In this document: positions 50,384-58,938 of the stretch, piece by piece
How positions within the stretch are numbered: the first letter of the stretch is position 1
How the letters are laid out: each line of letters starts with the position of its first letter
DNA from: Panacagrimonas sp965216805
GTDB lineage: Bacteria; Pseudomonadota; Gammaproteobacteria; Nevskiales; Nevskiaceae
DNA: 64,000 nucleotides
NCBI RefSeq assembly: GCF_965216805.1
Contig: NZ_CBDCGN010000002.1
Location: forward strand, 2,046,001 to 2,110,000
Reading direction: 5' to 3'
Program-made: the position numbers and the translations under genes
Notes under the pieces: generated by a model
What the model saw: the letters and a program-made list of their open reading frames with translations, nothing else
Database searches by the model: none
Told to the model about the DNA's origin: nothing

Positions 50384-50886
50384 GGCGACACCGACGACGA
50401 CCAGTGGATGTGCGCGATCCGCCAGCCCTGCGGCGAGCGGTTCAACACGATGGTCTCGGTCACTGTCGTCGGCGGCCGCGGGTCCGCTTCGCGCGAAACC
50501 AGCCGGGACCGCGTCGTGACCCAGGCGGTGTTCCCATCGACACGACTGTTCTGGCCGAGTGTGTCGACGTAAACCTTGGCAAGGAATGCGATGTCCGCCT
50601 TGAGGTGATGGGCGGCATAGTCGTCCCGGGACGTCTGCTGTTCGCCCGCCTCGAAGACGAGAACATCAGGCGCCAGCAGCCCCAGGACCTGCGCAACGCT
50701 TCCATCCTGCAGGGCACCGCGAAACTGGTTCACGGTGGCCACGGGGTCATCGAACCCGCCGCCGGCAGCGTGAACCGGCGGCGGCAAGCTCACGAGAGCG
50801 ACGAGCAGGATCAGGCCAAAGCCGTTCGCTCCGTGCGAAGACCACGGCCACCCGAACGCGCGACGCGGCGCGCGCTCAGTGCGCAT
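50380..50886 (-). CDS. secreted NTF2-like (SnoaL/DUF4440-type) protein
   Basis: A 168-residue protein from the ATG at 50886, overlapping the cytochrome gene by 11 bases. A signal peptide or anchor (LILLVALVSLPPPVHA) is followed by a cone-shaped NTF2-like fold: VATVNQFRGALQDGSVAQVL, FEAGEQQTSRDDYAAHHL and TVTETIVLNRSPQGWRIAHI. This periplasmic fold binds small ligands. Its role in copper handling is unknown. Confidence 0.65.
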   Translation of the reverse strand: MRTERAPRRAFGWPWSSHGANGFGLILLVALVSLPPPVHAAGGGFDDPVATVNQFRGALQDGSVAQVLGLLAPDVLVFEAGEQQTSRDDYAAHHLKADIAFLAKVYVDTLGQNSRVDGNTAWVTTRSRLVSREADPRPPTTVTETIVLNRSPQGWRIAHIHWSSSVSP

Positions 50887-51517
50887 GCGCCTCCGCTTGC
50901 CCATCGTCCGCCCCGGTCGCCGGGGTTTCCGCGGACGCGCCATGCTCGTCGTGGCCGCTCTCGCCCGGCATGCGCGCGGTGAGGATCTGGTACTGCACGG
51001 CGTTGAGCGTCGGCAGCTTCTGCAGGAACGCGACCATCGCCCAGATGCGCTCGTCCTCGTGCGTCGGCCCGAAGGCCGCCATGCCGCTGGCCTTGATGCC
51101 GTGCTTGATGATCCAGAACTGGCGTGCGGCGCTGGTCTTCATGTCGCCGTGTCCGCCACCGTCGCCGCCCTCGGCGTGGTGGTGCGCCTCGGCGCTCATC
51201 GCCAGATTCGGCGGCTGCGGGTACAGGCCCTGGCTGATGTCAGACCCGGTCTTGCCCGGCTTCAAATGGCAGCCCGAACACATGTCGTTGTAGTCGGCGC
51301 CGCCGGCCAGCAGCATCTGCGGATCATCCAGCGGCGGCACCTCGATGTCGCGGATCGCGCGGGCGATGGAACGCTCGCGCAGCGTCTCCAGCGCCCAGTA
51401 CGTGAGCGCGTTGTGCGGCACGTCTGCGCCCATCGGGTAGAGCCCGGAGTAGAGAAAGCCGAGCCCGCCGAGTCCGGCGAGCAACCCGGCAGCGAGCAGA
51501 ATCTTCAGCGTCTTCAT
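50876..51517 (-). CDS. cytochrome c family protein
   Basis: A 213-residue protein with an N-terminal anchor (ILLAAGLLAGLGGLGFLY). The single haem site is CSGCH at 80-84, followed by a Pro/His-rich segment and a distal helix with KHGIKASGMAAFG containing a Met ligand. The C-terminus is His/Ala-rich (DDGQAEAHAH). It may accept electrons from the multicopper oxidase encoded immediately upstream or from copper reduction. Confidence 0.85.
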   Translation of the reverse strand: MKTLKILLAAGLLAGLGGLGFLYSGLYPMGADVPHNALTYWALETLRERSIARAIRDIEVPPLDDPQMLLAGGADYNDMCSGCHLKPGKTGSDISQGLYPQPPNLAMSAEAHHHAEGGDGGGHGDMKTSAARQFWIIKHGIKASGMAAFGPTHEDERIWAMVAFLQKLPTLNAVQYQILTARMPGESGHDEHGASAETPATGADDGQAEAHAH

Positions 51518-51531
51518 CGTGCGCCTCGCGC

Positions 51532-52995
51532 TTACTTACCGTGTTTGGAATGGTCCATGCCTGGCATGGATTCGCCCGGGGGAACCGTGGGCTGCGCCAG
51601 CGGGCCGGTGGTGGATTTTCCGTAGGGATCGCGTCGCGGCGGATTGCCGAACGCGGGATCGGCGCTGACCTTGCGAGCGATCTTGTCCTTCGGATACCGA
51701 TACCAGCCGGGGTCGGTGTAGTCGCCGGGCTTGAGGTTGTCGCGCACCTTGACGATGGTGAACATGCCGCCCATCTCGATGGGCCCGAACTGACCCTCGC
51801 CGGTCATCATCGGCAGCGTGTTGTCCGGCCCCGGCAGCCCCATCGCGACATGCCCGCCGTGCTCGGCCATGCCGAACTTTCCCATCGCGCCGTAACCAGG
51901 CAGGAACTTGCGCACCTCCGCCTCGACACCCGACTGGTCCACGCCGACCGGATTGGGAATGGCGTGGCCCATCGGCCCCATCGTGTGATGCGCCATGTGG
52001 CAGTGGAAGGCCCAGTCGCCGGGTTCGGTGGCGATGAACTCGATGTCCCGCATCTGGCCGACGCCGATGATTTCCGTGACCTCGCGCCGCCACTGGTTGC
52101 GGGGCCAGCGGCCACCGTCGCTGCCGGTCACCCAGAACGGATTGCTGTGCAGGTGGATGGGGTGATTCCACATGGAGAGATTGCCCATGCGGATGCGCAT
52201 GCGCTCGCCGGTGCGCATCACCAGGTTCTCGATGGCCGGGAACACCTTGCTGTTGAAGGTCCACAGATCGAAGTCCTGCATCACCGCCGGATCGGGTCGG
52301 TAGGTGCCCGGATGCAGCGCCCAGTTGTGCAGCAGGAAGGCGTAGTCGCGATCGACCGGGACTTCCTCGCCGGCCTTCGGATGGATGATGAATAGGCCCA
52401 TCATGCCGAAGGCCATCTGCGTCATCTCGTCGGCATGCGGGTGATACATGTGCGTGCCGTGCTGCTTGAGCGTGAACTCGTACGCGAAGGTTTCGCCGGG
52501 CTTGATCGAAGGCTGGTTTAGGCCGGCAACGCCGTCGTAGCCCGCCGGCAGGTCGATGCCGTGCCAATGCACGCTGGTCGGCTCACCCAGCCGATTGGTG
52601 ACCAGCAGGCGCACGCGGTCGCCTTCCACCACTTCGATGGTCGGCCCCGGCGTGGTGCCGTTATAGCCCCAGCACTTGGCACGCGAACCCGGCGCGAACT
52701 CGTGCTCGATCTCTTCGGCGACGAGATGAAACTCCTTGACGCCGCCCTTCATCGTGAACGGCAGGGTCCAGCCGTTGAGCGTGCGCACCGGCAGATAGCC
52801 CTGCGGGTGGCGCTTGAGCGCGGCGGGCGGTGCGAGTTCCGGCGGCGGGGCCACCGGCTCCAGGGACTTCTCCGGCATCTTCATGCCGGACATGTCGTGG
52901 CCCTCGTGCTGGGCCTGCGCCGCGCGGGAGACGCCGGCCAGCAGGCCGGCGCCGCCCACCGCGAGCGCTTGCAGCAGATCGCGTCGGGAAGTCAT
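51532..52995 (-). CDS. copA: multicopper oxidase, CopA/CumA-like
   Basis: A 487-residue protein from the ATG at 52995. A Tat-type leader (TSRRDLLQALAVGGAGLL) is followed by a Met/His-rich EGHDMSGMKM. Type 1/2/3 copper ligands are present: VHWHGIDLP (143-145), MYHPHADEM (185-187), NHPIHLHSNPF and AFHCHMAHHTMGPM. At ~490 residues it is shorter than CopA (~600) and lacks its long Met-rich linker, so CumA or a laccase-like oxidase is possible. It probably oxidises Cu(I) to less toxic Cu(II) in the periplasm. Confidence 0.85.
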   Translation of the reverse strand: MTSRRDLLQALAVGGAGLLAGVSRAAQAQHEGHDMSGMKMPEKSLEPVAPPPELAPPAALKRHPQGYLPVRTLNGWTLPFTMKGGVKEFHLVAEEIEHEFAPGSRAKCWGYNGTTPGPTIEVVEGDRVRLLVTNRLGEPTSVHWHGIDLPAGYDGVAGLNQPSIKPGETFAYEFTLKQHGTHMYHPHADEMTQMAFGMMGLFIIHPKAGEEVPVDRDYAFLLHNWALHPGTYRPDPAVMQDFDLWTFNSKVFPAIENLVMRTGERMRIRMGNLSMWNHPIHLHSNPFWVTGSDGGRWPRNQWRREVTEIIGVGQMRDIEFIATEPGDWAFHCHMAHHTMGPMGHAIPNPVGVDQSGVEAEVRKFLPGYGAMGKFGMAEHGGHVAMGLPGPDNTLPMMTGEGQFGPIEMGGMFTIVKVRDNLKPGDYTDPGWYRYPKDKIARKVSADPAFGNPPRRDPYGKSTTGPLAQPTVPPGESMPGMDHSKHGK

Positions 52996-53276
52996 CAGTG
53001 CCCCCCGTGCGCATCGGGCTTGGCTGGCGCGCTGCCCGCCTTGCCGTGATCCATGCCGGCGTGCGCGTCGGCGCCGCCGCACTTGGCCATCATGGCTTTC
53101 ATGACCGGATCGTTCGCATCCATCTTCGAGTGATCCATGTTCTTCATCGCCGCGCAGTCGGGCGCGGCATTCTTGGCGGCGGCTTCCTTGGCGTGCTCGG
53201 CCGGGTCGTGTGCGAAGGCGAGCGGTGCGGCAATGACGAGGGCGAGAATCGAGCAGCGGCGGGTGATGCGGTTCAT
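52995..53276 (-). CDS. small secreted Met/His-rich protein
   Basis: A 93-residue protein from the ATG at 53276 with a signal peptide (LALVIAAPLAFA). The mature chain has DPAEHAKEAAAKNAAPDC, MKNMDHSKMDANDPVMKAMM and AKCGGADAHAGMDHGK. Its PDCAA...DPVMKAMMAKCGG unit also occurs in the C-terminal tail of the neighbouring TolC protein (53326). The stop shares a base with the ATG of the oxidase gene. It is a likely copper buffer. Confidence 0.7.
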   Translation of the reverse strand: MNRITRRCSILALVIAAPLAFAHDPAEHAKEAAAKNAAPDCAAMKNMDHSKMDANDPVMKAMMAKCGGADAHAGMDHGKAGSAPAKPDAHGGH

Positions 53277-53325
53277 CGTGAGACTCCTGTGAGCAAGGCG
53301 CGGGCTCGCGCCGGTGGAAACGGGT

Positions 53326-55182
53326 TCAGTGCGCATGGCCGGACTCCGGCTGCGCGGCAGGCGATGGACGGCCGTGATCCATGCCTTCCATCGACATGCC
53401 TTTCATTTCGTGGCCGGCATGCGGATCCGCGGGCGCAGCCGCGCCGCCGCAACGCGCGAGCAGGGCCTGCGTGACCGAGTCCTTGGGGTCGAGCCCTGCG
53501 CGTTCGGCCGGCGTGAGCGCGGCGCAGTCGGGTCCCTGCGGCGTCTTGGCCTGCGGCTTGGCGGCGGCCGGTGGCGACTCGTGCGACATGCCTTCCATCG
53601 GCTTGCCGCCCATGTCGTGGCCGGCGTGCGGATCGGCCGCGGCGGGCGCGGCGCCGTGCCCGGAGTGATCCATCCCCTCCATACCTTCCATGCCTTCCAT
53701 ACCTTCCATACCTTCCATACCTTCCATACCTTCCATACCTTCCATGCCGCCCATCGAGTGCCGGCTGTGATCCATGCCACCACCCTTGGGCTTGAGCAGC
53801 TCGGCCGGATCGAGCGTCGGGTCGGCCGGCTGCTGCGCGCTCGGCAGGTTGCGGCCCACGGCGCGCGCGAGCTCGGTGCGCGCGGTCCAGTAATCGCGCA
53901 CCGCCTCGATATAGCCGGCGTAGGCCTCGTACTCCTGCTGCTTGGCGAGGATCAGCTCGAAGATGCCGATGAGCATGTAGTTCTGCTCCAGCTGCATCTG
54001 CGCGACCACCGCCTCCTGCTGCGGAATCAGCGCGGTCTTGAACTCCTGCGCTAGGGCGCGGGTCGCCTGCACCTTGGCGGCGGCGAGCTGCACCTGGTTG
54101 GAGACGTCGAGCACGCGGCCGTCGAGTTCGGCTTCGGCCTGGTCGAGCGCGGCCCGTGCCGCGGCCACGCGACCGCCACCCCAGTTGAACAGCGGCAGTT
54201 CGAGCGCGAGCGTCGGACCCGCGTCGAGCGCGCCGTCGAAGTCGCGTTCGCGCTCCGCGCCGATCTCGATGCCGTTGACCAGCCGCGTGCTGCGCTCGAA
54301 ACCGAAGCGGTCGGCGATCGCCTCCGCCGTTCTGCGCAGGCCGGCCAGGTCGAGGCGGCTTTCCAGCGCCAGCTTCTGCAGCGCCGCGACCTCGTCCTCC
54401 TTCGGCAGCGGCTCGGCCAGCCGTGCGTCGAGCGTCCACTGCGACTGCGCGGCGGACAGGCCCATGAGCCGGTTGAGCGCGGCACGCGACTCCACCGCCT
54501 GCGCGCGGGCGGAGATCGCGGCCAGCACCGCCTGGCTCGCCGCCGCCTTTTCCATTGCCAGTTCGCGTGCGCTGATGTTGCCGGCGTCGAAGAAGCGCTG
54601 CGCGAGGTCCGCGGACGCGCGCTGCGCCCTGGCCGCGGCGTCGCGCATCTGCGCGAGCTGGTCGGCGCCGACCGCCTCGTACCAGGCGCTCTCGACCTCG
54701 GCGGCAAGGTCCATCGCCACCGACGCCACGTCGAGCTTGGCGGCTTCGAACTGCGCACCGGCAAAGCGGCTGTTGGCCGGCAGGAACAGCAGGTTGGCGA
54801 AATTGAACGCAAGGCCCAGGGTGAGCTGCGGCACGTTCGCGCCCGCGCTCGAATCGCCGGTCAGCCGCGTCAGCGAGAACGTCGGGTTGGCGAGCCGCCC
54901 GGCGTCGTACACCTCGGCCGCGGCAAAGCCCAGGCGCGCCGTTTCGCGGCGCACATCGGGGTTGTTGATCAGCGCAAGCTGCACCGCCGTCTCGGCGCTC
55001 AGGGGCCTGCTCAGCGCCTGCGTCGTGAACGACTTGGCGTCGGCCACCTGCGGCACCACGCGACCGCGCTCGGCGGTCATCTTTCCTACATCGGCGCGGC
55101 CCCAGTCGGCGGGCGCGCTGGCACAACCGGCGAGCCCTGACAGCAGCAGGGACGCCGGCAACAGCATCAGTCGGGAAACCAC
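53326..55182 (-). CDS. TolC-family protein with Met/His-rich C-terminal extension
   Basis: A 618-residue lipoprotein (LAGC) from a GTG at 55182 with a good ribosome-binding site (GGGAGG) before it. Residues ~50-450 are two OEP repeats of the TolC type. Residues ~455-618 are an extension rich in Met and His: eight tandem Met-Glu-Gly units, MDHSGHG, then PDCAALTPAERAGLDP and a CGG-His segment similar to the neighbour at 52995. It may capture Cu at the outer membrane. No obvious RND gene is paired with it; the CusCBA genes have their own channel. Confidence 0.85.
   Translation of the reverse strand: MVSRLMLLPASLLLSGLAGCASAPADWGRADVGKMTAERGRVVPQVADAKSFTTQALSRPLSAETAVQLALINNPDVRRETARLGFAAAEVYDAGRLANPTFSLTRLTGDSSAGANVPQLTLGLAFNFANLLFLPANSRFAGAQFEAAKLDVASVAMDLAAEVESAWYEAVGADQLAQMRDAAARAQRASADLAQRFFDAGNISARELAMEKAAASQAVLAAISARAQAVESRAALNRLMGLSAAQSQWTLDARLAEPLPKEDEVAALQKLALESRLDLAGLRRTAEAIADRFGFERSTRLVNGIEIGAERERDFDGALDAGPTLALELPLFNWGGGRVAAARAALDQAEAELDGRVLDVSNQVQLAAAKVQATRALAQEFKTALIPQQEAVVAQMQLEQNYMLIGIFELILAKQQEYEAYAGYIEAVRDYWTARTELARAVGRNLPSAQQPADPTLDPAELLKPKGGGMDHSRHSMGGMEGMEGMEGMEGMEGMEGMEGMEGMDHSGHGAAPAAADPHAGHDMGGKPMEGMSHESPPAAAKPQAKTPQGPDCAALTPAERAGLDPKDSVTQALLARCGGAAAPADPHAGHEMKGMSMEGMDHGRPSPAAQPESGHAH
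53681..53743 (-). repeat. tandem 9-base repeat encoding Met-Glu-Gly units
   Basis: Seven copies of a 9-base unit (ataccttcc on the plus strand, one copy with atg) are seen head to tail, flanked by degenerate copies. Each encodes Met-Glu-Gly in the TolC-family tail. Copy number is prone to slippage, and the encoded Met run may bind Cu(I). Confidence 0.85.
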
Positions 55183-55287
55183 GAAAACCTCCCACGTGTC
55201 TTGAGGAGCCACGCGCACCGCGAGGGGCGCAGGCGGGCTCGGACAGTCGCGCGCAGGGCTTGCCTGCGCCGCGACCGCGGCTTTGCC

Positions 55288-55728
55288 TCAGGACTTACTG
55301 GGGGGTCGGATCAAATCCAGGCCGTGCGCTGCGCGCAGGCCGGCTTGCGGCTGCTGGCCGGAGAAACGTGCCGGCGGCACGTCGAAGGCGTTGCCCGCGC
55401 TGAAGCCGGCAATGCCCAGACCATTCACGACGCAGCCCATGCTGGCGCAGTTGCAGCCGCACTCGCAGCCCAGCATGGCGAGACCGGTCTTCGCATCGTC
55501 CGGCGACGTCGCGGCCTGCGCGTCCGCATGGTGATGCGCATGCGCATCCGCGGCGGCGTGGTCCATCTGCATGCCGGCGCTGTGGTGCATGCCCGCCGGC
55601 ATGTCATGCGCCATCGCCGCTGGGCCAGCCGCATGCGAGCAGCGCACGCCCGCCACGGCCGCGACGGACTGGAATCCGACGCACCAGACGAGCAAGCCAA
55701 TCAGCAGACGGAAGAACGGGAGCGGCAT
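55288..55728 (-). CDS. copL: CopL-like Cys/His-rich periplasmic protein
   Basis: A 146-residue protein with a signal peptide (LLIGLLVWCVGFQSVAAV). The middle is His/Met-rich (MAHDMPAGMHHSAGMQMDHAAADAH shortened here in part), followed by CECGCNCASMGC, a Cys cluster. The end (LDLIRPP) fits the CopL family, which is needed for copper-inducible copAB expression in Xanthomonas. It precedes the TolC and multicopper oxidase genes, as copL precedes copAB. The identification is from memory. Confidence 0.6.
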   Translation of the reverse strand: MPLPFFRLLIGLLVWCVGFQSVAAVAGVRCSHAAGPAAMAHDMPAGMHHSAGMQMDHAAADAHAHHHADAQAATSPDDAKTGLAMLGCECGCNCASMGCVVNGLGIAGFSAGNAFDVPPARFSGQQPQAGLRAAHGLDLIRPPSKS

Positions 55729-55806
55729 GGGTCAATTAGACGCGCCTGCGGAGGGAAGTTCAATTTCTGCATGTGGCGGACTTCGAGACCGGACCGATGT
55801 TGCGAC

Positions 55807-58800
55807 TCAAGCCCGCAGACGACGGCGCTGCATCAGCAGGTACGCTGCCGGAATCACGAACATCGACAGCAGTGGCGCGGTGATCATGCCGCCGACCATC
55901 GGCGCCGCGATGCGCTGCATCACCTCGCTGCCGGTGCCCGCGCCCCAGAACAGCGGCAGCAGGCCGGCAATGATGACGGCCACGGTCATCGCCTTGGGCC
56001 GCACGCGCAGCACTGCGCCTTCGACGAGCGCGTCTTCCAAGTCGGCAACGGTGCTCATCGCGCCACGCTTCTCGCGCTGTGCGATGGCCTGCTGCAGGTA
56101 GATCAGCATGATGACGCCGAATTCGGCCGACACACCGGCCAGCGCGATGAAGCCGACGCCGCTCGCGACCGATAGGTTGTGACCCAGCGCGTAGATCAGC
56201 CACAGCCCGCCGACCAGCGCGAACGGCAAGGTCGCCATGATGAGCAGCGCCTCTCCGAAATTGCGGAAGGTCAGGTAGAGCAGCAGCAGGATGATGGCGA
56301 GCGTGAACGGCACCACTAGTTGCAACCGCTTGGCGGCACGCTCCAGGTACTCGAACTGCCCTGACCACGCGATGGAGTAGCCCGCCGGCAACTGCACCTG
56401 TTCACCCACCACACGCTTGGCCTCCGCCACATAGCCGCCGAGATCGCGTCCGCGAATATCCACATACACCCAGCCATTGGGTCGCGCGTTCTCGCTCTTG
56501 ATCATCGGCGGGCCGTCGGCAATCTCCACCGCAGCGATCTGCCCCAAGGTGACCGTCGCGCCCTTCATGGTCACGATGGGCAGCTCGCGCAGGTCGTCGA
56601 GCGAGTCGCGCAGCTCACGCGGGTAGCGCAGGTTGATGGGGAAGCGTTGCAGGCCCTCCACCGTCTCGCCGATGTTCTCGCCGCCGATGGCGAGCGCGAC
56701 GATGCGCTGCACGTCGGCAATCGACAGGCCCAGCCGCGCCGCGGCAATGCGGTCCGGATGCACTTCAATGTAGCGCCCGCCGGACACGCGCTCGGAGAAC
56801 GCCGACGAGGTGCCGGGAATGTCCTTCACCACGCGCTCCACTTCGGCGCCCAGGCGCTCGATCACGTCCAGATCCGGCCCCGCGATCTTGATGCCGACCG
56901 GCGACTTGATGCCGGTGGCGAGCATGTCGATGCGATTGCGGATCGGCTGCACCCAGACATTGCCCATGCCGGGAATCTTCAGCGCCGCGTCCATCTCCTC
57001 GATCAGCTTCTCGGTCGTGAGGCCCTCGCGCCATTCGGACTTCGGCTTGAGCATCACCGTGGTCTCGACCATCTCCAGCGGCGCCGGATCGGTCGCGGTC
57101 TCGGCACGCCCGATCTTGCCGAACACGCGCTGCACCTCGGGAAAGGTTTTTAGAATTCGATCCGTCTGCTGGAGAATTTCCGCGCCCTTGCCGACAGCCA
57201 GACCCGGCAAGGCGGTGGGCATGTAGAGCAGATCGCCTTCGTCCAGCGGCGGCATGAACTCGCTGCCCAACTGCAGAGCCGGCCAGATCGAGGCCGCCAT
57301 CGCGAGCCCCGCGATGACCAGGGTCGCCCGCGGATGCCGCAGCACCGCGTGGATGCCCGGCCGGTAGATCGCGATGAGGAAACGGTTGAGCGGGTTGCTC
57401 TGCTCGTCGCGAATCTTTCCACGGATGAACCACACCATCAGCACCGGGATCAGGGTCACGGACAGGCCCGCGGCGGCCGCCATCGCGTAGGTCTTGGTGT
57501 AGGCCAGAGGTGCGAACAGCCGGCCTTCCTGCGCCTGCAAGGTGAACACCGGTACGAAGCTCAGGGTGATGATGAGCAGGGAGAAGAACAGCGCTGGACC
57601 GACCTCGGCCGCGGCCTCGGCCATTAGCCTCAATCGCTCCTCACCTTCCGGATCGCGCTCTCCGTGCTCGTGCTTCCAGTGCTCGAGCTTCTTGTGCGCG
57701 TTCTCGATCATTACTACCGCCGCGTCCACCATCGCGCCGATGGCAATCGCGATGCCGCCCAGCGACATGATGTTGGCGTTGATGCCCTGCATCTTCATCA
57801 CCGTGAACGCCATGAGAATCCCCAGCGGCAAGGTGAGGATGGCCACGAAGGCCGAACGCAGGTGGAACAGGAACAGCACGCAGATCAGCGCGACGACGAC
57901 GAACTCTTCGAGGAGCTTGGTCGTGAGGTTGTCCACCGCGCGTTCGATCAGCGCGGAGCGATCGTAGGTCTCGACGATCTCCACGCCCTTGGGAAGGCTG
58001 GCCTTCAGGATCTCCAGCTTCGCTTTCACCGCCTCGATGGTGCTCGCCGCGTTGGTGCCGGAGCGCAGCACGATCACGCCGCCCACGACTTCCCCTTCGC
58101 CATCGAGCTCGGCGATACCGCGCCGGGTCTCGGGCCCGAGCTGCAAGGTGGCGACGTCACGCAGCAGGATGGGCGTTCCGTTCTCGCCAAGACCGACCGG
58201 GATCGCGCGGAAGTCATCGAGCGTCTTCAGGTAGCCCCGCGCGCGGACCATGTACTCGGCTTCGGCCAGCTCCAGCACCGAACCACCGGTCTCGCTGTTG
58301 GCATCCTGCACCGCCTGCACCACCGTCTCGACCGGCAGCTTGTAGGCGCGCATCCGATCCGGGTCGAGCACGATCTGGTACTGCTTGTTGAAGCCGCCGA
58401 GTGTCGCGACCTCCGCGACGTTCGGCACGGACTTCAGCTCGTACTTCAGGAACCAGTCCTGCAAGGCGCGGAGCTGGCTGATGTCCTGCCCGCCCGTGCG
58501 ATCCACCAGCGCGTACTCGTAGATCCAGCCGACGCCGGTCGCGTCCGGACCCAGCGCAGCACGTGCGTTGGCAGGCAGACGGCCCTGCACCTGGCTCAGG
58601 TATTCCAGGACCCGCGAGCGCGCCCAATAAAGGTCGGTGCCGTCCTCGAACAGCACGTAGACGAAGCTCTCGCCGAACAGCGAGTAGCCGCGCACGGTCT
58701 TGGCGAAGGGCACGGACAGCATCGTGGTGGTCAGCGGATACGTGACCTGATCCTCGACCACCTGCGGTGCCTGGCCGGGATACGTGGTGCGGATGATGAC

Positions 58801-58938
58801 CTGCGTGTCCGAGAGGTCGGGCAGCGCGTCGAGCGGCGTGGTGAGCGTGGAATACGCACCCCAGGCGGCCAGCATCAGCGCGGCCATCAGCACGAGGAAG
58901 CGGTTGTAGATGCTCCAGTGGATAAGGCGCGCGATCAC
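55807..58938 (-). CDS. cusA: HME-RND Cu(I)/Ag(I) efflux pump, CusA type
   Basis: A 1043-residue RND pump from a GTG at 58938 that overlaps the adaptor stop (GTGA). The helix-4 signature AIGAMVDAAVVMIEN is the copper/silver class. The three Met of the CusA periplasmic site can be placed: DLLYMPTALPG, APLEMVETTVM and NRIDMLATGIK. This contrasts with the DFGLIVDGAV pumps at 13265 and 27856. It expels Cu(I) or Ag(I) from periplasm and cytosol through CusC. Confidence 0.95.
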   Translation of the reverse strand: MIARLIHWSIYNRFLVLMAALMLAAWGAYSTLTTPLDALPDLSDTQVIIRTTYPGQAPQVVEDQVTYPLTTTMLSVPFAKTVRGYSLFGESFVYVLFEDGTDLYWARSRVLEYLSQVQGRLPANARAALGPDATGVGWIYEYALVDRTGGQDISQLRALQDWFLKYELKSVPNVAEVATLGGFNKQYQIVLDPDRMRAYKLPVETVVQAVQDANSETGGSVLELAEAEYMVRARGYLKTLDDFRAIPVGLGENGTPILLRDVATLQLGPETRRGIAELDGEGEVVGGVIVLRSGTNAASTIEAVKAKLEILKASLPKGVEIVETYDRSALIERAVDNLTTKLLEEFVVVALICVLFLFHLRSAFVAILTLPLGILMAFTVMKMQGINANIMSLGGIAIAIGAMVDAAVVMIENAHKKLEHWKHEHGERDPEGEERLRLMAEAAAEVGPALFFSLLIITLSFVPVFTLQAQEGRLFAPLAYTKTYAMAAAAGLSVTLIPVLMVWFIRGKIRDEQSNPLNRFLIAIYRPGIHAVLRHPRATLVIAGLAMAASIWPALQLGSEFMPPLDEGDLLYMPTALPGLAVGKGAEILQQTDRILKTFPEVQRVFGKIGRAETATDPAPLEMVETTVMLKPKSEWREGLTTEKLIEEMDAALKIPGMGNVWVQPIRNRIDMLATGIKSPVGIKIAGPDLDVIERLGAEVERVVKDIPGTSSAFSERVSGGRYIEVHPDRIAAARLGLSIADVQRIVALAIGGENIGETVEGLQRFPINLRYPRELRDSLDDLRELPIVTMKGATVTLGQIAAVEIADGPPMIKSENARPNGWVYVDIRGRDLGGYVAEAKRVVGEQVQLPAGYSIAWSGQFEYLERAAKRLQLVVPFTLAIILLLLYLTFRNFGEALLIMATLPFALVGGLWLIYALGHNLSVASGVGFIALAGVSAEFGVIMLIYLQQAIAQREKRGAMSTVADLEDALVEGAVLRVRPKAMTVAVIIAGLLPLFWGAGTGSEVMQRIAAPMVGGMITAPLLSMFVIPAAYLLMQRRRLRA

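Noticed and set aside
53660..53760. Short tandem repeats considered as a CRISPR array
   Set aside because: The unit is 9 bases without spacers and lies in frame inside a gene encoding Met-Glu-Gly.
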